A DNA stretch of 64,000 bases from Parus major. Lineage: Eukaryota > Chordata > Aves > Passeriformes > Paridae. The notes under the pieces were generated by a model that had not been told where the DNA came from, made no database searches, and was given only the letters and a program-made list of their open reading frames with translations. The translations under genes were made by a program, and so were the position numbers. The DNA lies in NCBI RefSeq assembly GCF_001522545.3, contig NC_031774.1, forward strand, positions 52,897,300 through 52,961,299. Reading direction: 5' to 3'. This document shows, one piece after another, positions 51,891-63,700 of the stretch. How positions within the stretch are numbered: the stretch's first letter is position 1; the number at the start of each line of letters is the position of its first letter.

Positions 51891-54800
51891 GTGCTGGCAA
51901 TTGAGCCAGCATGTGTCCTCTTTCCTGGTACATCGTTTTACATAAAACACCACCAGGATAACAAAAAGCCTCATCTTCCCTAGTGGCTTCCCATATGCAA
52001 CCCCAAAGTTACATGCCAGGAAATTGGTAGGAGTTGAAAAGCTGGATGGAAGTTCCTTCAACCTGATAAGAAAGCAGCTGGGAACACTGTGCCTGCTGCA
52101 GTCAGGAAGATGTTCCTCAGTCCCTCGTGTACTCAACACACACTCAGCTCTCACGCCTGTCACCTGTAGAGGGGAATGATAAAGGAAATGGATTTTCCCC
52201 CCTGGGCTCCTCTGGTAGCTCTGAATGAGCAGGGACTGGGTCCTGTCCATAAAAATTTTAATGGCAACCAGTTGGACCATGATACACAAGACCATGGATG
52301 GTGTTTGCAGCTCAAAGTAAAGCTGCTGTGTGCTTCAGTTTTTAACAGAGGGAGAGAAGAGGGAGGGGAAGTGTTTAAGTCATTAGGTACTACTGGCTCT
52401 AGAGGCTGTAATACTTACAAATTAAAGCGGAATAGTGACACTATTAGCCTTGTAATATGATGTGAGTGAGGTTCAAAGAGTTGTGAGTGTTTTCTGCATC
52501 TTTGCCATTCTCATTAGCACAAGTTCTTGAAGGCACTTGTGTTAATAAAGGAGAAATAGAGGTAGATGCATAAGGCTAATGGCCATAGAAGTGAATGAAC
52601 CAAAACTCTTGTTGAGTCAAAAGTACGTGATAAATACATTAATAGCCAAGGAGAGTGAAATGCTTCAAAGCATTAAGATAGTTAAGTAGGTAAGGTGCAG
52701 TGAAAAGAGCATCTTGAAAATGTGGGGGATGTGCCCTCCCCTACAAAATCTGTGAGGTCTTCTACATCACTGAGTTTATTGCAGGGTCTCAGATCAGCTG
52801 GGCTTTACAGCAGCATGGTTTGGCAGTGGATTTAAAAATAACTTACAAAGCAACTATGTGAGCTTTGTGCAGCACACCACTGAGCGAGTGCACTGACCTG
52901 CTGTGACATGCATTGAAATCTGTTCCTCTCTTTGATTTCATTATGCTGAGGGGATGCAGTGTGTTCCTGGGCCTGAACAGAGATGTGTGGTAGCCCCTCA
53001 TGCGCTGAAGTGGTGAAGGGTTGCCCTCTGTAGGGAGGGAAAATTATAATTCAGGTTCCTTCTGTTTACATCAGGTTTCTTTTGCTGGGTCTGGGTGGAG
53101 CCTGGCAGGGGCCGAGCTTGGGAATCCTTGGAGTAGCCTGTAGGAGTTTGATTTCTAGGATCCACCTAGGAGGGGGAATGGGGCAAGAGCTGGAGAAAAA
53201 TTATTTCAGTGTCCTAGATTTCTTTTTATGGTCGTCCATAATAAATGAGGAACTTTTTATTAATTTAGGATGCAGGATAAATTTGTACATTGAAGATGTC
53301 TGCAGAGGCAGTATAAGATCTTCAATCAGAATAGCACGATTTGACAAAAATCTGGACCTTGGATTTAAGTGTCAGGTATTATAGTGAAGATTAGGTTTAA
53401 ACTTCTGCAATGCTACATCCTACTTTAAAGGAGGTTGTATCAAAAGAAATGGTCTTTCCAGCTCAACTTTCTCCTTTTTTCCGTGATATTTGGCTAGGAA
53501 AGGGTTTCAGAGATTCACTTTCATGGTAGCTCTGAGCAAAGCAGTCTGTGGGAGCAATGTCTTTTAATCCCCAACAGTAAGATGACCCTAAGTGTTTTAA
53601 CCACATTCATGTGTTGCCAGCAATTTTTATGCTATTGATACAGATGGTATGGATAAGACTCTCTTTATCCTTCCTTTAGAGCTAAAACCTGTGCTGGTAT
53701 CCACAGTGTTTGAATAGTCTGGTTTTAATAGAAACATGAAAACACCATATGGAGCCAGACAACCATTTCCTTTCCTTAGTGTGTTTGGTGAGTTTGAGTT
53801 TACTTTAACATGACATCTTATAAATCATGTATCATGTAGTGACCATATAAGGTTACCTTTTATTGAAAGGATATTGGTGTTGAGAGCTTGCTGTGCTTGG
53901 GTATTTATTAAGGAAATGAAAGATCTCTAGAACATATGATACATCTTGTGTTACTAAACATTATTAGTTTACCAATAGAAAAGTGTTTCTTTCTCTCGCC
54001 TCTCTGAACCTTCAAGATAAAACACCGAAATAAAATTTGCCCTTGGATTAAAGTCTGATACAGTGTACATCCTGCTGGAGTCACACACTATTTGACAGTA
54101 TGTTTTGAAATCACTCCCAGGTTCATGTTTTATGCAGGAAGGAAACATACCTGTGGAGATAGCCTCAGGCAGTGGTAATTAAAATATGACCGTGTGCCAC
54201 ATGACCTTAAGGCATATTACTGCTTCAACCCTTCACCTCACACTTGTTAAAATACTGTGCTTGGCTTATTAACAAAGCACCATCTCTGTGTAAGGAACAT
54301 GCTGGGGAAAACAGGTCTGTCGTCTTCCCCTGTGTGGGAAGGAGGCAGTAAGTGCAGCTCAGTTAGTTCAATGACTCTGCAATATGCCTAAAGCAGGTGT
54401 TACAGCATAATGAATCCATCAGTGCCGGAGAGAAAGCACAAAGATAAAGGTAGTAGCAGGATGGAAACATCAAAGTACTGGTTACAAGCACTCGGTCTCC
54501 TAGTCCCCACAATTTCTTCTGAGCTCTAACAATCAAATCCAAAGAATCTGTCCCTGGCCTTTCCTGTGTGTGAGGGGCTGTTAAGCAGAGAGATCCACTA
54601 GCTGTTTCAGGAAGAAAATCCTGATTATCCCCTGGGAGTACATGCCGCCTTGCAGGGAAAGGGCTACTTTCATGTGTGACCCTCTTACCACCATGAAACC
54701 ATTTAGACACAGATCTTTCAACCTGCGTCTCATCAGGGTGTGTAATGTAAAGTGACAAGGCTTTTGCAACATGTTTTAAGAAAACAGGACTTCCAAGCAC

Positions 54801-56518
54801 TTCTCACAGACACTAAACTCATAACAAAAGGAGAAAGAATCAACACAAAAGAAGTAGGATTTTTTTTGGTGTCACTTAAAAAATATTTTCTAGATCACTG
54901 CTGTGTCCAGATAATCCTTGTGATAACACCTTTTGCTCAGGTGTTGTTAGGTCATATCTTTCTTTTAAAATGGGGAAGTAAAAGCTAATAGAACTCTCCA
55001 GGTGTGTATCTCAGCTGTATCAAAGCCACAGTGTCAGGCACCAAGCACAGACTTTTGAAAAGACCCACAGACTTACAGAATTTAGTAGTTTCCATTGGCA
55101 GGGTTTTAGTCAGATCTTCCCTGATTTCCCTTGCAGCTCAGTGGATGCTCGTGAGGAATGGTCTTGATGCCCACCTGTGTGGAGCAGGAGCTGGTGGTGA
55201 TGAGTGCCTGGCATTTGTCCTGGCTGGGTCTGTGGGGTGTGCACGGTGTCAGTGCTGGGTGTGGGGGCTCCTTGTGTGAGCTGTGCAGACAGAGCACATT
55301 TGCTTATGAATGGGCCTGCTCTGGAACAGTCCTGCTTTGATTCCACATCTATACACACGTGCCACAGCACACTATATCCATAAAGAGTGTAAATAGACTT
55401 GACACTGCAGAAGGATAAGCACAGACAAAAGTGACAGCAGAATAAATAAATCATCTACTGCCACAGCCTCTCTGTAGACAAATCCTTAATGTTTGCAGAC
55501 TGAGGCCAGCAAATAAAGGGCATTCAGAAGTACAAAGCATGGACATGGTTAATGACCTTATTACAAATACTGACTGTGCTTTCCTTACATTCCTGTTTGT
55601 TCTCTTTGTCGTCTTTGTTTTCTTGCTGTTTCATGGAAGCTCATCTCGTTTCACTTACTTTTGATTTCTTACAAATAGCTGTGCTCTGTTTTATGCATTC
55701 ATGTTTAAAGTCATGTTTACTTCAAAGGCAGGGGGACTCCAGATATTCTTAGTTTGCTTCTGGCAGGATACTTCAGACATCTGGTTTGCTCTTGTCCCAT
55801 GTAGAGAGGAGCTCCCAGGCCCTAACTCAGACCACTGAATGTCCTGCTTAAAGCTCACACCTCTTTCTGACACTGCTTTCCTCATCAATTTTTACCTCAT
55901 GCACTTTCTTTCCTTCACCTTGCAAGGACAGCAGCCTGTGTAGGGGCTGTGTTGTTAGACACAGAGGAGCTACAAGTCCAGTCACTTCTGTGACATCCTT
56001 TAAAAAAATCTCTTCTCCACCTCCATCTTATTGAAACATGGATGAAGTGTGGACTTTCCCTATGATTTTTGGGTTTTTAAAATATCCAGATAGGGATAGC
56101 TTCAACTGACTGTAAACTTAGACAAGGAACACCATCTTCTAGAATCTGATGTAATAATATATTTTTTATATATTTAGGGGAGCTGCTAAGTGATTGTAAG
56201 TGCAGGGACCAACTTAGACTTGGTGCTATTGTCATACTTTTTGCTTTAAAATTGCTTTTGGAAATGAACTCAGACTTCATTTGGGCTGAAAACAAGTGAA
56301 GCAATTTCCTGCAGAAGCTGAATTAAATGAGATGAGGCTTCTTCAGTCAGTCTAATCTTTAAACACACATTAGAACCAGTGACCATGGAGTGCAATGGCC
56401 AAAGGTTATGGTCTGCAGTAGTGACTAAGTCTGGCCTGACATAAAGGTATGTAAACCACAACTCAGATTTCACAGTTAAATAAATGTACACTGGCTGAGG
56501 ATCAAGCCTCCTTCTTCC
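51891..56518. other. Non-coding unique DNA, no gene seen
   Basis: No gene is supported. The minus-strand frame 54363-54800 (145 codons) has no recognisable domain. A G/T-rich patch at about 55140-55280 follows a strong polypyrimidine-AG sequence ending near 55136. It has a long open frame but no convincing donor and no similarity I recognise. Its G tracts (55225-55268) could form a weak G-quadruplex with one long loop. Confidence 0.65.
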
Positions 56519-56800
56519 TAGAATCACAGAATGGCTGGTGTTGGAAGGGACCTTAAAGATCATCTCATTCCAACACCCCTGCCATGGGCAGGGACACCTT
56601 CCACCAAACCAAGCTGCTCAGGGCCCCATCCAACCTTTCTTGAATTCTTCCAGAGCTGGAGCATCCACAGCTTCTCTAGTGTTTCATCACCATCACAGTA
56701 AAGAAACTCTACCTAATATCTAATCTAAACCTATCTATCTAATTTAAACCTTCCCTCTTTTAGTTGAAAACCATTATCCCTTGTCCTTGTTATTTTTTTG
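56519..56800 (-). mobile_element. CR1 LINE 3' end fragment (longest well-preserved copy)
   Basis: On the plus strand the copy begins TAGAATCACAGAATGG, then TGTTGGAAGGGACC, TTAAAGATCATCTCATTCC and CCCCTGCCATGGGCAGGGAC. It continues with the ACCAAACCAAGCTGCTCAGG and GCATCCACAGCTTCTCT blocks, TCACAGTAAAGAAACTC, CTAATATCTAATCTAAACC and an ATTATCCCTTGTCCTTGT end. This is the reverse complement of the terminal 280 or so bases of avian CR1, in full order. The good match suggests it is the youngest CR1 in the window. A short TCTATCTA slippage occurs near 56732-56745. The 5' truncation near 56800 is typical of CR1. Confidence 0.95.
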
Positions 56801-58265
56801 CCATAACTGACACATCTGAAATGTAGCAGTTCACTCTAAAAATATTTGAAGAGCAAAAATATCAATCTATGCACCTCTTTCTATCCATTAGATTCATTAA
56901 ATCTGTCGTTCCAGCAGCATGATTTCCTGTTTGCCCATGTAAGATAACAAGATCCCACAGTCCATGGGAAATAAAGTGTTAAATGTGCAAAATTTTTCCC
57001 TCTTACTCCTCATATTCTAATAGAGCAAAAGGGCAGTGAAGAGAAGATTGAAAAATAAGAGCCAATCCTTAAACCAGAGTTGTGATCAGCAGAGCATAAG
57101 CAGTGGTTCAGAGTAAATTTTATAGAATTACAGGCAAAAATTCCATTCAGATACGCATCACAGATTAAACAGAAAACAAAAAAGCACACAATGAGTACAA
57201 AGTTATATTTTCCCAGGGAAAATATATTACCACAGCTTAAAATGACAAAATATCAGAAAGATTTCCACTTCATGGTATATTATTTTATATTAGAAAACTT
57301 TCAAAGTGCTTTGGGCTGAGTTCAGATGGGAAATATTTGGATTCATTATTTGATACCTCTTTATACCCTGTGGTAGTAAAACAGGGCTTGCATTGTCCCC
57401 TTGGGGCTGCTCTGAACAAATGTGGCTTGTGTGAACCCCACGAACTGCTGGGGTACAGGCTTTGACAAAGGCTCTTCATTCAGACCTTATTTTCTCTGAA
57501 GCTCAATCTCATCGAGTGAATTGCTTAGTTTCACTCCAGACAGAAAGAAGTTGGTGACTTTTATTCCCCTCCACCAGGTTCTGCTCATCAAAATGAGCAA
57601 GAGGACTCATTCCCCTAAAACACAGCAGTGAACCCAAGTGAAAAAGAGTGAAACCTAGGCATTTACATGAAAATGTATTATGGAATCTGCTTGGTGATGC
57701 AAAAAGAAAATTAAAACCCTAGTTGATAACTTGGGTTGCTTTACTGGTATGACATTTTACAGCAATAATTATTCTTTTCCTTGAAACCACACTTAGGAAG
57801 ATTTTAATTAGAAAGTTTTTCTTTCTCTCTGTTGCACTCATGGTATAGAAAGGAAGCCCCTGAGGGTCCTTTCCATCAGCTTATAGATAAAGTAATTTCT
57901 GCTTTACATAAAGTATGGATGTCTGACACTGAAAATGGGCACTGTTTGTGTTGCTCTCTGATCAGCTGATGAGGTCACACACAACTTTTCTGCATCATCT
58001 CTGCCTTCGTTCTTGTCATAGGGTATTTAAATGTTATTGTGAGAAGCAGTGGGCACAGGAATACAACAAAAAAAAAGGTAAAGTGCCCTTCAAGACTAAT
58101 CTGGAGTTAGGTTTTTCGTTTTTAGGCCATATGAGGATTTAGAAACATTTTGAAGACACATAGAGCTCAGAAGATTGACCTAACCTGTATTTCTGATGCA
58201 ACCAATTTTTTTCTACAAACATAAACTCTTTCTTCCAGAATATGAATCAAAGAACCTGCCAGTGT
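56801..58265. other. Non-coding unique DNA, no gene seen
   Basis: AT-rich sequence between two CR1 copies. Open frames are short (64 codons or fewer) and unrecognisable. An A run occurs near 58067-58077. Nothing else is seen. Confidence 0.7.
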
Positions 58266-58424
58266 GTTGTTGTTATTATGATTATTATTATTACTACTAT
58301 TATTATTATTTACTATTATATAATTACTTATTATATTATTTATTATTATATAATTAATATTTATTCTATTAAATTATTATTAATAATATATTATTATTAA
58401 TAATAATAATAGTTATTTAACTAT
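58266..58424. repeat. TTA/TAA-rich low-complexity region
   Basis: It begins as GTTGTTGTTATTATG and becomes interrupted ATT/TTA and ATAATA units, ending near 58424. The strand changes from TTA-type to TAA-type units part way through, so the region is partly self-complementary and could fold back. It reads as a degenerate microsatellite. Confidence 0.85.
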
Positions 58425-58590
58425 TAGAAGAAGATTCTGGTATGTTAGTCTTTGTGGCAATAAAATCTCCTTAGGGAGTGAAAGTAAATTTATGGGCAGT
58501 TACTACATTTAAGTGTTTTCAGACCCAGCTCAGGGTTTAGGGGATATTTTTTCTCCCTTTCAATTTATTTGTGTGACCACATTGTGGTAT

Positions 58591-59700
58591 TCATAGAATT
58601 CATGTGATTATACAAAAGTGGATTGGAAGGAAATCTCTAGAGGTCATCTAGTCCATTCCCTACTCTAGAACAACATCCAGTTGTTCTTGGATGTTCTCTC
58701 AGTGGTGGAGATGCCACAGCGTCCCCAAGGAACATATTCCACTGTAACACTGTAAAACAGATTTTTTTTCTGAATGTCTAATATGAAACTCTCTTCCTAA
58801 ATTCTAAAACATTTGTTTCTTGTCATCTTCACTGTGGTTACAGGGAAGAGACTTTCTACAAGGATCACTTACAAAGACTATTGCAGTGGTTTGCATTAAT
58901 CTTTTTCTCTCTAGACAATACAGGCCCAGCTCTTTCTGCCAGATGCCCAGATTATTTATTGTTTCTGTTGCTCATATTTGGACCTCCTTAGCCTACATGT
59001 TCCTTAAAGTTAAGTGGCCAAATCTTAGTTGGATGAAATTACCTGAGATCTTACACATGTTGAGTAAAGGGGAAAAAATATTCCTCAGTTTTCCTGTTTA
59101 TCTTCTGACTGACTGTGACACACAGGTTTTACCTAGAAAGATGTAGTACCAAATCAATTATTCCTAACTTCTACTGCTGTGTCATTGTATAAGATAATGG
59201 TTGCTTCGCTTGATTTGCATCCTTTTTTTTCCAGTTCTGGAACACTGGTGCTTTCCTGGAGCAGGCAATGTGCAATTTGATAGTGTCACAATCCCTTCTG
59301 GCTCATTCACAGTGGATGGTATCAGGCCAAGAGAGACCTCTGTGGAAGCCACTTGATGCAGCCTTTGACAGTGAACTATGAATAATTATTCTCTTCAAAA
59401 TGGTTTTCTAATCTGTTTTGCACTCACTTTCTAGTAGGTTTCCCCTAGTCCACTTTTTTTTTCTGTTATTTATCAGAACGTTATATGAGACAGTGTCAGA
59501 AAACTCACTGTGCTCAAGATATATCACATCTACTGCTTCTTCCATGTCTGCAAGGTCTATTATCCTGTGGGGGAAGGAAATTGCATTGGTGTGACACAAT
59601 TTATTCTTGACAAATCCAAGCTGGCTGTTACTCATCTCCTCCTTATCTTCTAGATCCTTATAAATAGTTTCTTTGATTATTTTTTCCAACATTTAAAGTA
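58591..59700 (-). mobile_element. Old CR1 LINE with readable RT segment
   Basis: The minus-strand 3' end lies at 58591 (plus-strand CATAGAATTCATG, then GGTCATCTAGTCCATTCCC). It is followed by a TGGAGATGCCACAGCGTCC block and an AGGCCCAGCTCTTTCTGCC block, in the order of an archaic CR1 3' region. Farther up, the minus-strand frame 59408-59692 carries reverse-transcriptase signatures. Residues 24-40 fit the QxGFxKxxxCxTNxxxF pattern, residues 53-60 read AVDVIYLE, and residues 65-74 read SDTVSYNVLI, compared with DFSKAFDTVSHNIL. Downstream of the frame, minus-strand DNA still recalls the following CR1 sequence (GAAAACCATTTTGAAGAGAA, TTCACAGT-like). Many substitutions, indels and probably internal deletions separate the parts, and the element is inactive. 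One ancient, roughly collinear insertion is the simplest reading; two overlapping old fragments are the alternative. Confidence 0.85.
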
Positions 59701-60598
59701 ATATAATTAGAAGAGTTGTCAATTAAACCCATTTCCCTGCACATTCATTACTGAAACTGCAGTAAAATGTTAATTTTCTCGGTTTGCCCTTAACCTAATA
59801 ATGGTAGAAATAAAGCTGCAGGTCTATTTGGAAATAGTGCTCTGGTATGAAGTCCATGATCTGATTCCATCCTCTTTTACTGAATACATTCCTCTTTTTT
59901 CATTCTCTTTTTGTTTTAATAGGGAAATTAAATCAGGGAAATATAAACCCCAGAAGCTTCATTTTCTCTCAGGTTTAGCTGCAGCAGCCAGGTTTTGCCC
60001 TGTGGGGAAAAGTGTGCAGAACTCCTTTCAGCTGGCAGGAAGGACAGAAGGGAGTTGCTCTGTTGTCCCCAGGAAAACAATTGTTTCTGGTGGGGGACCT
60101 GGCAGCATGGTTTCAGGAACAGGGCTACTGAGAACCAGGAGGGGAGAGAAAACTAAGGCCCTAAATCAGATAAAGCCCTTAAATCACTTCATTTTCTTTG
60201 CAGCCCAGCTAGGAATGGAACAGATGAGATTTTGTCTGGCAGAGTTATTCTTTCTAACCCTGCTTTTCTTCACTTATCTAACAAGATACATATAAGCTGT
60301 ATGGCTTATAAGAACTCTTTGTATTCCATAATCATCTCCAGTTAATATTTGCTGCATGGTGTGGCAGCAGAACAGTGACCTCAGCACTGCCCCCTCTGCC
60401 CTCAGCCTCCCCTCGGAAGGAGGCAGGCGTGGTGGGTCCCCTGACAAAGAACTCTTCTCCAGTCCCCAGACAACTTCAAAAGCTGCTTGCTGTGATCTAA
60501 GAGGTTAATACCAAATACACATTTCAACCCTTGTTGGCAATAAATCTCCACTAACAGGTCTTAATTAAGTACAGAAATATTCTACCTTTTCTCTGCAC
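59701..60598. other. Non-coding unique DNA, no gene seen
   Basis: The plus-strand frame 59801-60295 (164 codons) is open, but its translation has no recognisable domain and a mixed composition. A slightly GC-richer patch follows at about 60370-60450. No repeat family is identified. Confidence 0.65.
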
Positions 60599-60740
60599 TA
60601 AAAAACAACAACATCAAAAACAAACAAAAACCCCCCCAAACCCCAACAACAACAACAACAACAACAAAAAAAGCCACAACAAAAAAAAAAACCCACAAGT
60701 GAAAAAAAAAAAAAACAAAACCAAGAAAGAAAACCAAAAA
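60599..60740. repeat. A/C-rich low-complexity block
   Basis: A strongly strand-asymmetric stretch of A runs mixed with CAA, CCCCC and CCCAC units, including a CAACAACAA run near 60643-60665. It lacks T almost entirely. Shorter A-run-plus-CCCC words recur elsewhere (near 12494, 17041, 35477 and 43388). This could be the decayed A-rich tail of a retroposed sequence or a simple-repeat expansion; no adjacent element is recognised. Confidence 0.85.
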
Positions 60741-63700
60741 AATACAGGCAGCAGAGAAATTCTATTATGTACAACTTTATTGGGTTTTGGGGACTTTTAT
60801 TGGGTGCTGCCCTATATACAAACAATTAAATTTAATACACAGGGATGCCTCCCAGCATTTCAAGTGCATCAAGACAATTACATGCACTCTTTTGGTATAG
60901 GGCATATTAGGCTTTTTGAACACAAACACCCACAGAAGAGTAAATGTAAATAAAAAGGTAATCCATGTGGTCTACTCCACAGCCAGGCAAAGTAAATGAA
61001 GATTTCTCTTTGCTGCCACTCCCATACTCCCCAAACCACCCTCTCTCCCAAATTAGATTCTAGATTTTGCAAGGTTTAAGGTGTGTGCCTGGACAAAGGG
61101 AATAAGGAGCATCCTGCACTGCTGCCTGTCTGAAGCTTTCTATTATTTAGTAGAAATCATTAACCATTCCTTTGTTAGACCATGCTGACTGTGAGAGCAA
61201 GTTCAAGCAAATTCACTGCTGTATCCAGTATGTTTTACACAAGGGAGCTACAGCTGTTTGTGCAGATGCCATTGTATGAGCTCTGAATTGCTAAGGTTAA
61301 AGCTATAGCCAGTTGTAGAAATAAGAAGAAACTATATCCAGTGTTTCCTTTAAGTTTTAATTTGTCTGACAAATTTAAAAAATTCCTATGCTGTTCTTGC
61401 TACTCCTTGTAAATTTTATCTTCCTATTCCTCCACTTGCCCTGATTTTCCTCCAAGGCTTTGCAGAGGACATTAAGCAGAGCTATTTCTCTGTTCAGATA
61501 CCTGAGGAATCCTATGAACAGACTGTGAGCAAACGAGAATGTTGGAGATGTATCATCATCTATTGCAAATTTTGAAAAAATTAGCCTCCAGCACAGGACA
61601 TCATATGTGTGGATTTTTAGGTTTATGTTGAGGTGCAGGTTTGTATCTTCTAAAGGAAGATAATGAGTTTCCTGGTTTTCTCTCAAAAATAAATCAGACT
61701 GTTTTTGGGGTGTAGATGGATCATGATGAGAGTTCTGAATGTCAGAATGGAGAACAATAAACAGATACAATACATGTTTGATTTGGCATGTTTGTTGTGC
61801 TGGGTTTCTCCATCCCTGTTTAAGTGGGACACAGCAGCACTTCTCTGACTCACGTCTTGTTGCTGTGCTGGAAATTTGAAGGAATGGGATAGTGTCTGCA
61901 TTGATCTTTGATAAGCATTGATTTCCATAGCTTGCTGTTTGGAAAGGGCTTTACAGAGCCTCTTGCAGCTGCTAAGGGGTTCCCTGTGGCAAAACCAGGT
62001 TTTTCTGGCTTAAGTCTTGGTCCATAAGCTGCAAGGAATGACTCCTTCAAGAAAAGCATCACCTCTTGCTTTGAAAATCAGCTGCTGTGAGCAAATTGCT
62101 GTTTGAAAGTATTTGTTGTGTCGTGTTTTAAATAGTTGTGGCCTGCACATCACTTGTGAGGAGATAACTGAATCACTATCACCAGTCAAACATGGCCTAA
62201 GTGTACCTGACAGGGGACTTGCACCACTCCTTGCCCCTGTACTCTGCTGTCTGAAATACATTTGCATCTGGCCCAGATACACCAGAGCTCATGAGCAATC
62301 AGAAAGGTGAGACAGATCCTTTCATTGCATCATCAGCATTATTGTGTCCAGGTGCCATCTGGGCCTCTTCAGGGAGCTAAAAACCTACTGACTGCCAAAA
62401 GCTGGGAGGCTGCAGTAGGAAAAGACCATCCTCAAATTGCCTGGTCTTGTACTTCCTTCCTTAGTCATTGGCCTGTCTGGCACAGGAAAGGAGCTCTCTC
62501 CTTGAACCCTCCTCTCACTCAGGGGAGTGGGGTTCTCACTGGAATATGAGTCACCCAATTTATGTGCTCACTCTTCCCTTCCTCCAAGTATTTCCATGAG
62601 GAATTCGTGACCTTGCCTGCATGCTTGCAGGAAGACAGTGTTCCTTGGGATAAAATGCATAGCAAAACTAATAATTTTTAAATTGGAGTTAGTCATAGTA
62701 GGGATTTTTTTGCCAAGCTCATTATGTTCTGTTTCACATGCAAATCTCTACCCTCATTTGATGAAAAGCACCAGTTATTTAACCTTCTTTTTAGGTAGGT
62801 ATCTTCTCTCATTTCCCATATATATGCCATACCTGACCAGTGTTCATTGTTATTGCTAATGAAACATAATCATGATCATAGTAATAACCATCTTCATTTA
62901 CACAGCACCACTGGCCAAGCCTCCCAAACAGTCAGGGAAAGAATTAGGTCTTCTCATTAGGAATCTAACAAACTGAAGGCATGACAGGACACAGCAGAAT
63001 AACTACAATATGACCAGCCTGGAAAGCGAATAGGTAAGCAGTGTATGGTGATTAGTTCTGGAAAGCTCATCAAGAGGCATTTTTCAGGTTGTCCCCAGGA
63101 AAAGAGAGAGAGGCCATTGTCTGGCATCCTTGTGGCTAGGCCTTCAGCACTGAGAGTAGGTAAATGGCCAGCACCCCTGAATTTCAGGGGAAGCTGGATA
63201 ATAACTACTCTTTGAACTCTTCAGGCTGTTTGGGTGATCAAAGAACACAGCCACTGCTCTGGTAGGTAAATTCAGGAGCATGTGAAAGAGTTCTATTTAT
63301 TTGTTTGGATTTTTAATGGTTCCCAGATAGGCTCAATGTCCTGAAATGACAGAGCAAAAGCTTTGTTCAGTGAATGTGAACGCTTCTCTCTGCTTTCATT
63401 CCCCCCTCTGCTCAGAGTAACCTTTTTTCTCCTACACGGCACCTTGTGTACTCTTTGGTTGTTCAGCGATGACATTGCAGGCTTTATACAGACAGCTCAA
63501 CCTTTGTTACGGTCATTAAAAAGAGATTCCCATGCTGTCTTCTGCAATGCTTTAAGGCTATTTGCAAACTAAAGTCAGAGGAGAATGCAACAGGCTGCTT
63601 GCTCAGCAGCCTTAGTGGCAGGAAGCAAAGTGGAGCCTCCTCTGCTGCGTCCGTGCCTCCTCTGCAAAAAGATATTTGCCTGGGGTGTGAGGCTGGGAGC

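Noticed and set aside
51786..52295. 169-codon minus-strand open frame with a cysteine-containing, signal-peptide-like internal stretch
   Set aside because: Its C-terminal end is translated CR1 repeat. The cysteine spacing fits no secreted family I know and no exon structure supports it.
54363..54800. 145-codon minus-strand open frame
   Set aside because: No recognisable domain and no splice or promoter context.
55137..55280. Open frame after a strong polypyrimidine-AG site, with G tracts
   Set aside because: No convincing donor or protein similarity. The G-quadruplex potential is weak because one loop is about 19 bases.
59801..60295. 164-codon plus-strand open frame
   Set aside because: No recognisable motif or repeat match; such lengths occur by chance in 64 kb.
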